Assembly: GCA_016187945.1 (NCBI GenBank)
Contig: JACPIT010000009.1
Coordinates: 124,001 to 188,000 of the forward strand
DNA from: Opitutia bacterium
GTDB lineage: Bacteria > Verrucomicrobiota > Verrucomicrobiia > Opitutales > Opitutaceae
Length of the DNA stretch: 64,000 nucleotides
Reading direction: 5' to 3'
The notes beneath the pieces were generated by a model. That model saw only the letters and a program-made list of their open reading frames with translations. It had not been told where the DNA came from and made no database searches. This document shows, piece after piece, positions 27,130-34,107 of this stretch. The stretch's first letter is position 1. Each line of letters starts with the position of its first letter. The translations under genes were made by a program, and so were the position numbers.

Positions 27130-27531
27130 ATGCTAACCGCACTGTTCGTATCGATTCTCCTGAACCTGATCTTCGCAGGCGTTGTTCTCTACTTTAAGGA
27201 AACCATCAAAGCCGTCGTCGATTATCGGAAGAAGAAAGCACTCGCCGACTATCAGATGGATTTAGACGAGCTTGCCGAGAGAAGAAGGAAAGCGCAGTTG
27301 GTGGCTGAATTGTTTTCCCGCCGCTTTAACAAGCCTGACGAAGTGTATGAATTCGAAAAGCTGAATTGGGAGCTGGCACTCGTCTTGCCTAAGGATTTGG
27401 TCTGCCTGATCACGACGAAGCTGGTGGAGAAGAACGACAAATTTTCTGCGATGGAGGTTCTCGTCGCGATCCGCGAGCGCCTCGGGGTTAAGGACGGGCT
27501 TGAACCACAGAATATCGCTTACAAGAAATGA
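27130..27531 (+). CDS. Membrane-anchored hypothetical protein in an AT-richer patch
   Basis: A 133-residue protein I do not recognise. An N-terminal transmembrane helix (about 2-22, LTALFVSILLNLIFAGVVLYF) is followed by a charged helical cytosolic region (KAVVDYRKKKALADYQ, RRRKAQLVAELFSRR) and a small folded end. Codon use and base composition are noticeably less GC-rich than flanking genes, suggesting transfer. The next gene on the same strand, 73 nt on, encodes another small membrane protein, so the two may act together. Function unknown; topology suggests an inner-membrane anchor with a cytosolic effector. Confidence 0.65.
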   Translation: MLTALFVSILLNLIFAGVVLYFKETIKAVVDYRKKKALADYQMDLDELAERRRKAQLVAELFSRRFNKPDEVYEFEKLNWELALVLPKDLVCLITTKLVEKNDKFSAMEVLVAIRERLGVKDGLEPQNIAYKK

Positions 27532-27604
27532 CGATTAAGTCGATCGAACTCCCGTGGCGCGGTGCACCTCCACGGTTCATGATTTCGCCGAAAGCTGCGC
27601 TTTT

Positions 27605-27994
27605 ATGCTGAAAACGCTAGTTCGACAAATCGCGCTCGTGGCTGTCCTTGGGATGGCGTTCTTCGGTTGTTGTTTGGTCCTATACGGGATCGTTTCTAGC
27701 ATGACACAGAGCACGTGGCCACCGCTGGAGAAGAGCGCACAGTGGATGTCGATGCTCATCACGCTACTCGCGACGATCCTCACAGCACTTTGCGTCTATC
27801 TTCGTCAAAATCCGCGCCCGCCAATGCTTGTGAGCCTCTATTTTACCGCACCCATCGTGATAGCGCTTGGGATTTGTGCGCTCGGTTACGTCGCTTACTC
27901 ACGCAGTCTGCTGCCAGATCACGTCATCAATGGATTCGCTATCCTTGGTCTCTGCGGAGGTCTCTTGCGACTTTTTCCTGTCTCCGAGTTTTGA
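27605..27994 (+). CDS. Small polytopic membrane protein, function unknown
   Basis: A 129-residue protein with four predicted membrane spans: about 7-32 (ALVAVLGMAFFGCCLVLYGI), 45-65 (SMLITLLATILTALCVYL), 74-96 and 106-123. It has no recognisable domain. It follows the membrane-anchored gene at 27130 in the same AT-richer patch. The start at 27605 (MLKTLVRQ) is preferred over a GTG at 27554 that would add a hydrophilic stretch ahead of the first span. The C-terminus ends RLFPVSEF. A duplicated CysJ-type gene tail begins 80 nt downstream on the opposite strand. Confidence 0.55.
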   Translation: MLKTLVRQIALVAVLGMAFFGCCLVLYGIVSSMTQSTWPPLEKSAQWMSMLITLLATILTALCVYLRQNPRPPMLVSLYFTAPIVIALGICALGYVAYSRSLLPDHVINGFAILGLCGGLLRLFPVSEF

Positions 27995-28073
27995 TGTTAT
28001 GGAGAACGAAGGGCGGTCACAACCAACTCTGGAAGGTCGACGCTGCCGTGCTGGCTGACTTCGCCAGTCCCGC

Positions 28074-28217
28074 TCAGTAAACATCCCGCATGTAGCGGTG
28101 GTCCTTCTTGAGCTGCTTCACGTATTCGACCGCGGCGGCGGCGTCCATCGCGCCGTGTTGCGCAATGATTTCGTGGAGCGCGGCGTCGACGTCCGTGGCC
28201 ATGCGTTTGGCGGCGCA
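28074..28217 (-). pseudogene. Orphan 3'-end copy of the CysJ-type reductase gene
   Basis: The last 47 codons plus stop of the flavoprotein gene at 28825-29994 are repeated here on the same strand, offset by 751 bp. The predicted peptide [19 protein letters not shown]...[11 protein letters not shown] differs from the intact tail at a handful of residues, with one codon deleted near its upstream end (CAAKRM versus CGDAKRM). The nucleotide match is about 94 percent over roughly 140 bp by eye. Upstream of the match the frame is unrelated, so this is a remnant rather than a gene. The hicBA pair lies between the two copies. Confidence 0.85.
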
Positions 28218-28253
28218 GTTGACGCGGCGCGCTTCCCGTCCATCGTGGGCGGC

Positions 28254-28469
28254 ATGAAAGGCGAATTTACCGCGATCATCGAGGCGGCTCCCGAAGGCGG
28301 TTATTGGGCGGTTTGCCCGGAAGTCCCCGGCGCCAACGGGCAGGGCGAAACGGTGGAAGAAGCCAAAGCCAACTTGCGCGAAGCAATCCGCCTGATCTTC
28401 GAGGATCGAGTGGAAGACGCCCGCCGCGGCCTGCCCGACGACGCCATCCAAACCGTCATCGCTGTCTAA
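28254..28469 (+). CDS. hicB: HicB-type antitoxin
   Basis: A 71-residue antitoxin of a type II system. It has the HicB RNase-H-like half fold: [41 protein letters not shown] (in segments, residues 5-45), the same shape as in UPF0150 proteins. A separate DNA-binding domain is absent, so this is the short HicB form. Its stop overlaps the hicA start (TAATG), the usual coupling although hicB here precedes hicA. It is flanked by direct copies of the CysJ-gene 3' end. Confidence 0.87.
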   Translation: MKGEFTAIIEAAPEGGYWAVCPEVPGANGQGETVEEAKANLREAIRLIFEDRVEDARRGLPDDAIQTVIAV

Positions 28470-28648
28470 TGAAGCGGCGCGAACTCGAGAAGCGCCTGCG
28501 TCACGCGGGCTGCTACCTCAAGCGCGAGGGCGGTTCGCATTCGTTGTGGATCAATCCGCGCACCGGCGTGGTCGAAGCCGTGCCGCGCCACGCGGAGGTC
28601 AAGGAGCCGCTGGCGTGGAAGATTCTGAAATCGCTCGGCGCGAGCTGA
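28469..28648 (+). CDS. hicA: HicA-type mRNA interferase toxin
   Basis: A 59-residue toxin of the double-stranded RNA-binding HicA family that cleaves mRNA independently of translation until bound by HicB. It shows the family order: [29 protein letters not shown] with the catalytic His in GSHSLW, then [20 protein letters not shown]. The start ATG shares one base with the hicB stop. A GGAACGGGTTGA palindrome follows 72 nt on. The pair is a complete, apparently functional module. Confidence 0.88.
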   Translation: MKRRELEKRLRHAGCYLKREGGSHSLWINPRTGVVEAVPRHAEVKEPLAWKILKSLGAS

Positions 28649-28720
28649 GGATTTCGCGCGCTCGTGGGCAGACGGGCACCGGCGCGGCGAAGGAGTCGCG
28701 GTTGCTGGGGTCTTCGAGGC

Positions 28721-28770
28721 GGAACGGGTTGACCTCAACCCGTTCCGAGCGCGTTGGGGTCAACACGCTC
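28721..28770. repeat. Double palindrome, family C
   Basis: GGAACGGGTTGA/TCAACCCGTTCC (28721-28732 and 28735-28746) is a 12-bp hairpin with a 2-nt loop. It is directly followed by GAGCGCGTTG/CAACACGCTC (28747-28756 and 28761-28770), one mismatch. The sequence ends CGCTCCACC. The same design recurs at 30208-30231 and 36458-36537. Confidence 0.8.
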
Positions 28771-28824
28771 CACCGATGCTTCTGATAGTCGGCACGGCCC
28801 GGCCGCAGGCCGTTTCAGCGTAGC

Positions 28825-28971
28825 TCAGTAAACATCCCGCATGTAGCGGTGATCCTTCTTGAGCTGCTTCACGTATTCGATCGCGGCGGTGGCGTCCATC
28901 TGGCCGTGTTGCGCGATGATTTCGTGGAGCGCGGCGTCGACGTCCTTGGCCATGCGCTTGGCGTCGCCGCA
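28825..28971 (-). repeat. Direct repeat of the 28074-28217 remnant inside the reductase gene
   Basis: The 3' terminal 147 bp of the intact flavoprotein reductase gene. With the copy at 28074-28217 it brackets hicBA as a direct repeat; the match also includes the GC base pair just beyond the stop codon (GCTCAGTA at 28072 and 28823). Such an arrangement is what insertion into a gene 3' end with restoration of the reading frame leaves behind. Confidence 0.85.
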
Positions 28972-29994
28972 GACGTAGAAGTGCGCGCCGGCCTTTAGCC
29001 ACGCCCACAGCTCGGCGCCGTTCTGGCGCATGCGGTCCTGCACGTAGATTTTTTCCGCTTGGTCGCGCGAGAAGGCGACGTCGAAGCGCGCGAGCTTGCC
29101 CTGCTTTTGCCAGGCGAGCCACTCGTCCTCGTAGATAAAATCCGTCGCGCGGCGCTGGTCGCCGAAGAACAGCCAGTTGCGGCCGGTCGCGCCGGTGGCG
29201 ACGCGCTCCTGCATGAACGCGCGGAACGGCGCCACGCCGGTGCCGGGTCCGACCATGATGATGTCCTTCGCACCGTTTTCCGGCGGGCAGAAATGCGAGT
29301 GCGATACGAACACCGGCACCGCCGTCTCGTTCAGCGCGGCGCGGTCGGCAAGGAAGGTCGAGCACACGCCGTGGCGCTGGCGGCCGTTGGTCTCGTAGCG
29401 GACGACCGCGACCGTGAGGTGCACCTGCGTCGGATGAACTTTGCCGCTCGACGCGATCGAGTAGAGGCGCGGCATCAGCTTGCGGAGATGGTCGACGAAC
29501 ACCTGCGGCGACACGCGCGCGTGCGGGAACTCGGCGAGCAAGTCGACATATTCGCGCGCCGCGAGATAGACCGCGAGCTGCTCCTTCGCCTCGGGCGCGA
29601 GCAGGCCGGCGATCTTTTCCTTCTCGGTCGGATCGGGCGTGTGCGCGGCGAGCGTCTCGAGGATTTTCTTCGTCGGACCGGCGAGCGCGAGGCGGCTGGT
29701 GAGCGCTTCGCGGAGCGTGATCGGCGTCATGAGTTTCAGCATCGCCGGGTTGACAGGTTCGTCGCCCGTCGCGTGGAGGCGCTGGAGCAGCTCGGCCACG
29801 ATCGCCGGGGGATTCGTCGGAAACACGCCGAGCGAATCGCCGGCCTTGTAGGTCAGGCCGCTGTCGCCGAGGTCGACGATGAAGTGGCGCGTGTCCTTCG
29901 CCGAACCGGGACGATTCAGGAGGCGGTTTTCCGTCAAACGAGCGGGAAACGGGTTATCCTTGGAGAACGTGGCGGGAACAGGCTCCAGATGCAT
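28825..29994 (-). CDS. CysJ-type NADPH flavoprotein reductase (FNR half only)
   Basis: A 389-residue cytosolic flavoprotein matching the FAD and NADPH-binding half of sulfite reductase alpha (CysJ) and related diflavin reductases. The FAD motif RLYSIASS lies at about 190. A CSTFLADR segment and the NADPH motif MVGPGTGVAPFRAFMQER follow. LFFGDQRRATDFIYEDE and the C-terminal CGDAKRMAKDVDAAL to DVY match the CysJ family end. The N-terminal flavodoxin (FMN) domain is missing, so electrons must be passed by another carrier. It may serve sulfite reduction, fitting the sulfate operon at 52-59 kb, but that is inference. The start is the ATG at 29994. Confidence 0.82.
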   Translation of the reverse strand: MHLEPVPATFSKDNPFPARLTENRLLNRPGSAKDTRHFIVDLGDSGLTYKAGDSLGVFPTNPPAIVAELLQRLHATGDEPVNPAMLKLMTPITLREALTSRLALAGPTKKILETLAAHTPDPTEKEKIAGLLAPEAKEQLAVYLAAREYVDLLAEFPHARVSPQVFVDHLRKLMPRLYSIASSGKVHPTQVHLTVAVVRYETNGRQRHGVCSTFLADRAALNETAVPVFVSHSHFCPPENGAKDIIMVGPGTGVAPFRAFMQERVATGATGRNWLFFGDQRRATDFIYEDEWLAWQKQGKLARFDVAFSRDQAEKIYVQDRMRQNGAELWAWLKAGAHFYVCGDAKRMAKDVDAALHEIIAQHGQMDATAAIEYVKQLKKDHRYMRDVY

Positions 29995-30025
29995 GCGTGG
30001 GAAGGGCGTATCTGCCGGTCGGGGA

Positions 30026-30054
30026 AAGCAGGTTGCAAGCCCACAACTTGTCAA
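30026..30054 (-). promoter_or_regulatory. Possible sigma-70 promoter of the CysJ-type gene
   Basis: On the minus strand a perfect -35 hexamer TTGACA (30054-30049) is followed after 17 nt by CTGCTT (30031-30026), a poor -10. It lies 32 nt before the ATG. The only support is the -35 match and position. Confidence 0.3.
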
Positions 30055-30097
30055 ATGCCCGGAGGTGACGCAAACGCCGGGAGAGGTTCCCGGCCGG

Positions 30098-30156
30098 TAG
30101 GGCGCGGACTCCGCTCCGCGCCGTGGAGGGCGGCTCGTCGGGACGACTCGCCCTAC
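30098..30156. repeat. GTAGGGCG...CGCCCTAC palindrome, family D
   Basis: Outer arms GTAGGGCG (30098-30105) and CGCCCTAC (30149-30156) enclose inner GCGGACTCCGCTCCGC-type hairpins. The same outer arms occur at 37198-37261 and, with GTGGGGCG, at 42103-42174. Confidence 0.75.
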
Positions 30157-30207
30157 CGAGAACGGGCGCGGCGGCGAAGGAACTCGCCGCCCCACCCTCT
30201 GCGGGTG

Positions 30208-30231
30208 GAACGCGTTGACCTCAACGCGTTC
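30208..30231. repeat. Short palindrome, family C
   Basis: GAACGCGTTGA/TCAACGCGTTC (30208-30218 and 30221-30231) is an 11-bp perfect hairpin with a 2-nt loop, preceded by GGGTG. It is the single-hairpin version of the family C elements at 28721 and 36458. Confidence 0.75.
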
Positions 30232-30264
30232 GGAAACTCGCGCCGCCGCACTCACGCTCCTCTC

Positions 30265-30333
30265 GTAGCAGCCGACGTGAGGAGGCTGACGAATGTGCGC
30301 CACCTCGCCCAGCCTCCTCACGTCGGCTGCTAC
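30265..30333. repeat. Perfect GTAG...CTAC palindrome, family A
   Basis: A 24-bp arm starting GTAGCAGCCGACGTGAGGAG (30265-30288) is perfectly complementary to 30310-30333, ending CGTCGGCTGCTAC; the loop is 21 nt. It is the best-preserved family A copy. It lies 64 nt before the pseudouridine synthase start. Confidence 0.88.
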
Positions 30334-30397
30334 GACGCCGGGAACGCCCCTCGGCTTTCCTGTTGCTCGCCGCGCCACCGGCGCCAAGGGTCGCGGC

Positions 30398-31174
30398 GTG
30401 GAACCCGTTCGCATCCAGAAATTCATCGCCGACTCCGGCTTGTGCTCCCGCCGCGCCGCCGAGGCGCTCATCGCGGCCGGCGAGGTTTACGTGAACGGCG
30501 AAAAAGCCGAGCCCGGCCTCAAGGTCGAGCCGGGCGTCGACAAGGTCACCGTCCGCGGCAAGCCCGTGCGTTCCACTGCGCAGCCGAAAGTCACGCTCGC
30601 GATGCACAAGCCGCGCGGCCTCGTTTGCTCGAACAGCGACCCGCACGCCGACGAGGGCACGATCTTCGATTTGCTGCCGCGCGAGTGGCGCAAGCTCCGG
30701 CTGTTTTGCGCCGGCCGCCTCGACAAGGACAGCGAAGGCCTGCTCCTCCTCACAACCGACGGCGACCTCGCGAACCGCCTCATGCATCCGTCGAACACGG
30801 TCGTGAAGCGCTACCACGTGACGCTCGAACGCCCCTTCCCCGTCGGCAAAGTCGGCCAGCTCCTCAAAGGCGTGAAGGTCGAAAACGAGCACCTCCAAGT
30901 CGAGCACGCGCTCCTGCTCAATCCGAACCGCGACAAGCTCTCGACCTCGCTCGACGTGCACCTGCACCACGGCAAGAAGCGCGAAATCCGCCAACTCTTC
31001 CTCGCATTCGGTTTCCCCGTGAAACGCCTGCGTCGCTACCAGATCGGCGCGCTGCGCTTGAAAGGAATCCCGTTGCGCGGGGTGAAACAACTTTCTACGA
31101 AGGAAATCTCACTGCTCTTCGCGACGCCTCGCGCGATCCCAGAGCACGCCGCGTTCACCGACCATGAAGATTAA
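30398..31174 (+). CDS. RsuA/RluB-family pseudouridine synthase
   Basis: Isomerises uridine to pseudouridine in rRNA. A 258-residue protein with an N-terminal S4 RNA-binding domain (about 4-50, IQKFIADSGLCSRRAAEALI). In the catalytic domain, LFCAGRLDKDSEGLLLLTTDGD carries the nucleophilic Asp, and HHGKKREIRQLFLAFGF is the family KREIRQ signature. It most resembles RluB/RluE/RluF-type enzymes; the exact site is not decidable from sequence. The start is a GTG at 30398 (EPVRIQKF follows); upstream in-frame ATG lies inside a palindromic repeat. Its end overlaps the SH3 gene by 11 nt. Confidence 0.88.
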   Translation: MEPVRIQKFIADSGLCSRRAAEALIAAGEVYVNGEKAEPGLKVEPGVDKVTVRGKPVRSTAQPKVTLAMHKPRGLVCSNSDPHADEGTIFDLLPREWRKLRLFCAGRLDKDSEGLLLLTTDGDLANRLMHPSNTVVKRYHVTLERPFPVGKVGQLLKGVKVENEHLQVEHALLLNPNRDKLSTSLDVHLHHGKKREIRQLFLAFGFPVKRLRRYQIGALRLKGIPLRGVKQLSTKEISLLFATPRAIPEHAAFTDHED

Positions 31175-31955
31175 ACTCCCGCTCCTCGCTCTCGTCCTCT
31201 CCGCCGCCGCGCGCCTCGCCGCCGACACGGTCGCGACCGACACCGCTGTTTTCCAGCAAGCCGACGCGAAGTCGCCCGTGCTCACGCGCCTGCCCGCGGG
31301 CGCGACGGTGAACTTCGTCGGCGAGGCGCCCGCCGGCTGGCGTCGCGTCGAAGTCGAAGGCTCGTTCGAAGGCTACTCGCGCAGCCGCGAAATCACGAAG
31401 GCCCTCAGTGTCCGCGAAGGCGCCAATATCTACAGCGAACCGAAAGTCACTTCGGCCGTCCTCACGCTCTCTCAAAAAAGCGACAAGTCCGAAGTCATCG
31501 GACTCGCGCAAGGCGATTGGCTGAAAGTGCGCATCGAGAAAAAGCTCCAAGGCTTCATCGCCATCGGCGCGACCGCGAACCGCCCCGCTGCCGGCGCCGC
31601 GCCGGTCACGCCCGCGCCCGCTCCGTCGAGCGGCTACTCGCCCGCGCCGGTCGCCTCGAGCACCGAGCCGGGCCGCCCGGTTCCCGTCGCGGCGAACAGC
31701 GCCGACACGCCGCGGTTGTTCACGGGCAATTTCTCCGTCGCGCGCGCCACGCTCTTCGGCTCGACGCCGGTTTACGATTACCAGCTCAGCGACAGCACCG
31801 GCCGCCGCTTCGCCTACGTCGACACGAAGCGCCTCGTGCTCACGGAAAAAATCGAGAGCTACCTGAACCTGCAGGTCGTCATCACGGGCACTGTGCGAAA
31901 CACGGTCGACGGCAAGGATCTCGTCGTCGTCGCCGAGGCGATCCAGCGGAAATAA
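31164..31955 (+). CDS. Exported bacterial-SH3-domain protein
   Basis: A 263-residue secreted protein with a signal peptide (about 1-20, LALVLSAAARLAA). Two SH3b-like modules follow (about 22-75 with AVFQQADAKSPVLTRLPAGA, and about 80-130 with LSVREGANIYSEPKVTSAV), then a Pro/Ala/Ser linker (about 135-175). The C-terminal region DYQLSDSTGRRFAYVDTKRLVL to GTVRNTVDGKDLVVVAEAI looks like a small OB-type domain. SH3b modules usually bind cell-wall peptides, so a periplasmic wall-associated role is likely. It is translationally linked by an 11-nt overlap to the pseudouridine synthase, a pairing with no obvious functional reason. Confidence 0.75.
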   Translation: MKIKLPLLALVLSAAARLAADTVATDTAVFQQADAKSPVLTRLPAGATVNFVGEAPAGWRRVEVEGSFEGYSRSREITKALSVREGANIYSEPKVTSAVLTLSQKSDKSEVIGLAQGDWLKVRIEKKLQGFIAIGATANRPAAGAAPVTPAPAPSSGYSPAPVASSTEPGRPVPVAANSADTPRLFTGNFSVARATLFGSTPVYDYQLSDSTGRRFAYVDTKRLVLTEKIESYLNLQVVITGTVRNTVDGKDLVVVAEAIQRK

Positions 31956-31978
31956 CGCCGCGCGCGGCTGCGCGAGTT

Positions 31979-32200
31979 GCAGGAGCGGCTTTACGCCGCG
32001 ATTGCTGCGAAGCCGACGCCACGCCCGAGTCGCGGCACCTTCTCGCCGCAATGGCGGCAAAAGAAATTAACCGCGGATTGCACAGATCGCACGGATACAG
32101 GCGTTGAACCGGGCTCCCCGGCGCGAGCCGGTTCACGTTGCGGATGACGGGCTTCGATGCAGCGGCATTTTTATCCGTGCCATCCGTGAAATCCGTGGTT
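31979..32200. repeat. Family B half palindrome plus CCGTG-type inverted repeat
   Basis: GCAGGAGCGGCTTTACGCCG (31979 on) is a half copy of the family B element. A second, imperfect inverted pair follows: AACCGCGGATTGCACAGATC-type sequence (32069-32097) and TATCCGTGCCATCCGTGAAA-type sequence (32172-32200). The latter contains the repeated ATCCGTG unit. The 282-nt spacer ahead of folD otherwise shows nothing. Confidence 0.65.
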
Positions 32201-32237
32201 CCAACTGGATGCTCGAAAATTTAGTTCTCTCTCCCCC

Positions 32238-33113
32238 ATGGAAATCATCGACGGCAATCAAGTCGCGGCCGAGATCGTCGCGGAACTCAAAGCGGAAGTC
32301 GCCGGCACTGCCGGCCGCAAGCCCTGCATCGCCCTCGTGCGCGTCGGCGACGACCCGGCGTCGATCTCCTACGTGAAGAAAAAGGAGAAGACCGCCGCCG
32401 ACATCGGCATCGAGAGCCGCCTGATTTTCCCGCCCGTCACGATCACGCAGGACGAACTCTGCGCGCTCATCGACACGCTCAACGCCGACGCCACCGTCGA
32501 CGGCATCCTCGTGCAGTCGCCGCTGCCGAAGGGCATCAACGAGGTCGCCGTGTTCCGCCGCATCGCCGCCGAGAAGGACGTCGACGGTTTCCACACGCTG
32601 AACCTCGGCAAGCTCGCGCAGGAGGACGAGACGGGCTTCGTCGCCTGCACGCCCGCCGGCATCATGGAGTTGCTCCAGCGCGCGAAAGTTTCTCTGTCGG
32701 GCAAGCACGTCGTCGTGCTCGGTCGCTCGCTGATCGTCGGCAAACCCGCCGCGCTGCTCGCCGTGCAGCGCAAGCAGTGGGCGAACGCCACCGTCACGAT
32801 CTGCCACTCGCAAACGAAGGATCTCCCCGCGATCACGCGCCAGGCCGACGTGCTCATCGCCGCGATCGGCAAAGCGGAGTTCGTGACCGCCGACATGGTG
32901 AAGCCCGGCGTGGTCGTGATCGACGTCGGCGTGAACCGCGTGCCCGACGCCACGAAGAAAACCGGCTACCGTCTGACCGGCGACGTGCATTTCCCAAGTG
33001 TTTCCCCGCTCTGCGCGAAGATCACGCCCGTCCCCGGCGGCGTCGGCCCGATGACCGTCGCGATGTTGATGAAGAACACGGTGAAGGCGTTTCGCCAAAA
33101 CCGCGCGTCGTAA
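32238..33113 (+). CDS. folD: Methylenetetrahydrofolate dehydrogenase / methenyltetrahydrofolate cyclohydrolase
   Basis: Bifunctional enzyme interconverting 5,10-methylene-, methenyl- and 10-formyl-tetrahydrofolate. The 291-residue protein has the FolD signatures: [18 protein letters not shown] with the catalytic Tyr and Lys, [44 protein letters not shown]-type NADP motif and [22 protein letters not shown] 32238 directly follows a 13-nt pyrimidine run. It appears monocistronic; a 9-bp hairpin and a GTAG palindrome follow the stop. Confidence 0.96.
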   Translation: MEIIDGNQVAAEIVAELKAEVAGTAGRKPCIALVRVGDDPASISYVKKKEKTAADIGIESRLIFPPVTITQDELCALIDTLNADATVDGILVQSPLPKGINEVAVFRRIAAEKDVDGFHTLNLGKLAQEDETGFVACTPAGIMELLQRAKVSLSGKHVVVLGRSLIVGKPAALLAVQRKQWANATVTICHSQTKDLPAITRQADVLIAAIGKAEFVTADMVKPGVVVIDVGVNRVPDATKKTGYRLTGDVHFPSVSPLCAKITPVPGGVGPMTVAMLMKNTVKAFRQNRAS

Positions 33114-33558
33114 GCCTCGCGCGCGGCGCGAGCGGTTCGCCCGAATGTCCGCTGCCCCTCGACGCAGCGGACGCAACTCCTGTAGCGGCGGTCTATGACC
33201 GCCGCTACGGCCATTCTGCGCCTCCACCCCCGGGATACTTTCCCGTCCGCGTCGTCCGATTCGCGAGGTCATTTCGCTCCGAGCGTCCCGCGCGGCGTTT
33301 TAGGACACTTTCGCGCCTGCGCACATCTTGGCCAAAAAAGCCGCGTCGCGCAGCGCGCGCCAGAGCGGCGCCATTAGCGCGCCTGCCGTCGAAACCAATC
33401 CGCGCGCAGCAACCCGCGCCAGCCCTTGCGCAATCGGCGCTAAGTAGAATCCCCCGGTTCGCGCTACGCTTTTCCCGTCAATTCAACCGGCCGGTCCCGA
33501 CCACAAACTCGGACCGCTGGGAGGCGGTGCGGGAGGTCCGGATTGGCTCCCTCCGCCT
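33114..33558. other. 445-nt spacer between folD and the hox operon, with two hairpins
   Basis: Contains a 9-bp hairpin GTCCGCTGC/GCAGCGGAC (33147-33155 and 33164-33172) and the family F palindrome GTAGCGGCGGTC/GACCGCCGCTAC (33182-33193 and 33197-33208). The hydrogenase promoter should lie in the remaining 350 nt, but I found no convincing -24/-12 (sigma-54) or -35/-10 match. No ORF with coding character. Confidence 0.7.
33182..33208. repeat. GTAGCGGCGGTC palindrome, family F
   Basis: A perfect 12-bp inverted repeat with a TAT loop, beginning GTAG and ending CTAC. It is the most compact GTAG-type element in the window. Confidence 0.82.
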
Positions 33559-34107
33559 ATGCTCCTCACGGAAGCCCATCGAAAACTCGACCGCAAGAAA
33601 GCCGCCAAGCCGCCCGTCCCCGCCGGCGACAAGCGCCTCGTCATCCTCGACACCTTCATGAAGCGCCAGCAGTTCCGCGGCGACGCGCTCATCGAGGTGC
33701 TCCACAAAGCCCAGGAACTCTTCGGCTTTCTCGACGACGGCCTGCTGCTCTACGTCGCGAAGTCCCTGAAGCTCCCGCCGAGCCGCGTCTACGGCGTCGC
33801 GACGTTCTACCATTTCTTCACTCTGAAACCGCAGGGCGAGCACACCTGCGTCGTCTGCCTCGGCACCGCCTGCTACGTCAAGGGCGCCGACAAAATCATG
33901 GCCGCCATCGAGCAGCGCGCCGGCATCAAGAGCGGCGAGACCACACCCGACAACAAGCTCTCGCTCGTCACCGCCCGCTGCATCGGCGCGTGCGGCATCG
34001 CGCCGGCCGTCGTCTACGACGGCGCCGTCGCCGCGAAGCAGACGCCCGCCGTCGCCCTGCAATCCCTCGAAAAACTTCTCGCCGCCCCATGCAACTCGAA
34101 GACCTGA
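33559..34107 (+). CDS. hoxE: Bidirectional [NiFe] hydrogenase diaphorase subunit HoxE
   Basis: A [2Fe-2S] electron-transfer subunit of the NAD-linked hydrogenase, homologous to NuoE. The 182-residue protein has Cys100, Cys105, Cys141 and Cys145 ([12 protein letters not shown] and [12 protein letters not shown]) as cluster ligands, plus [18 protein letters not shown], a NuoE/HoxE signature. The presence of HoxE indicates the pentameric HoxEFUYH type (group 3d) rather than the four-subunit SH. It is the first gene of the operon and overlaps hoxF by 19 nt. The ATG at 33559 is used. Confidence 0.92.
   Translation: MLLTEAHRKLDRKKAAKPPVPAGDKRLVILDTFMKRQQFRGDALIEVLHKAQELFGFLDDGLLLYVAKSLKLPPSRVYGVATFYHFFTLKPQGEHTCVVCLGTACYVKGADKIMAAIEQRAGIKSGETTPDNKLSLVTARCIGACGIAPAVVYDGAVAAKQTPAVALQSLEKLLAAPCNSKT

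Larger units (their letters stand above)
29995..30397. other. 403-nt spacer holding a promoter candidate and three palindromes
   Basis: Between the divergent reductase and pseudouridine synthase genes. It contains a TTGACA hexamer for the minus-strand gene and three separate palindromic repeats (30098-30156, 30208-30231, 30265-30333). No additional gene or RNA was recognised. Confidence 0.7.

Noticed and set aside
27715-28080. Plus-strand 121-codon frame overlapping the four-span protein
   Set aside because: Out of frame with the hydrophobic protein, lacks any domain and ends inside the duplicated repeat.
28074-28451. A 125-residue minus-strand ORF as a gene
   Set aside because: Only its last 47 codons are homologous (to the CysJ-type tail); the rest is antisense to hicB, so it is annotated as a remnant.
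33209-33558. Sigma-54 or other recognisable promoter for the hox operon
   Set aside because: No TGGCAC-N5-TTGC-type or good -35/-10 pair was found by eye; not reported as a feature.
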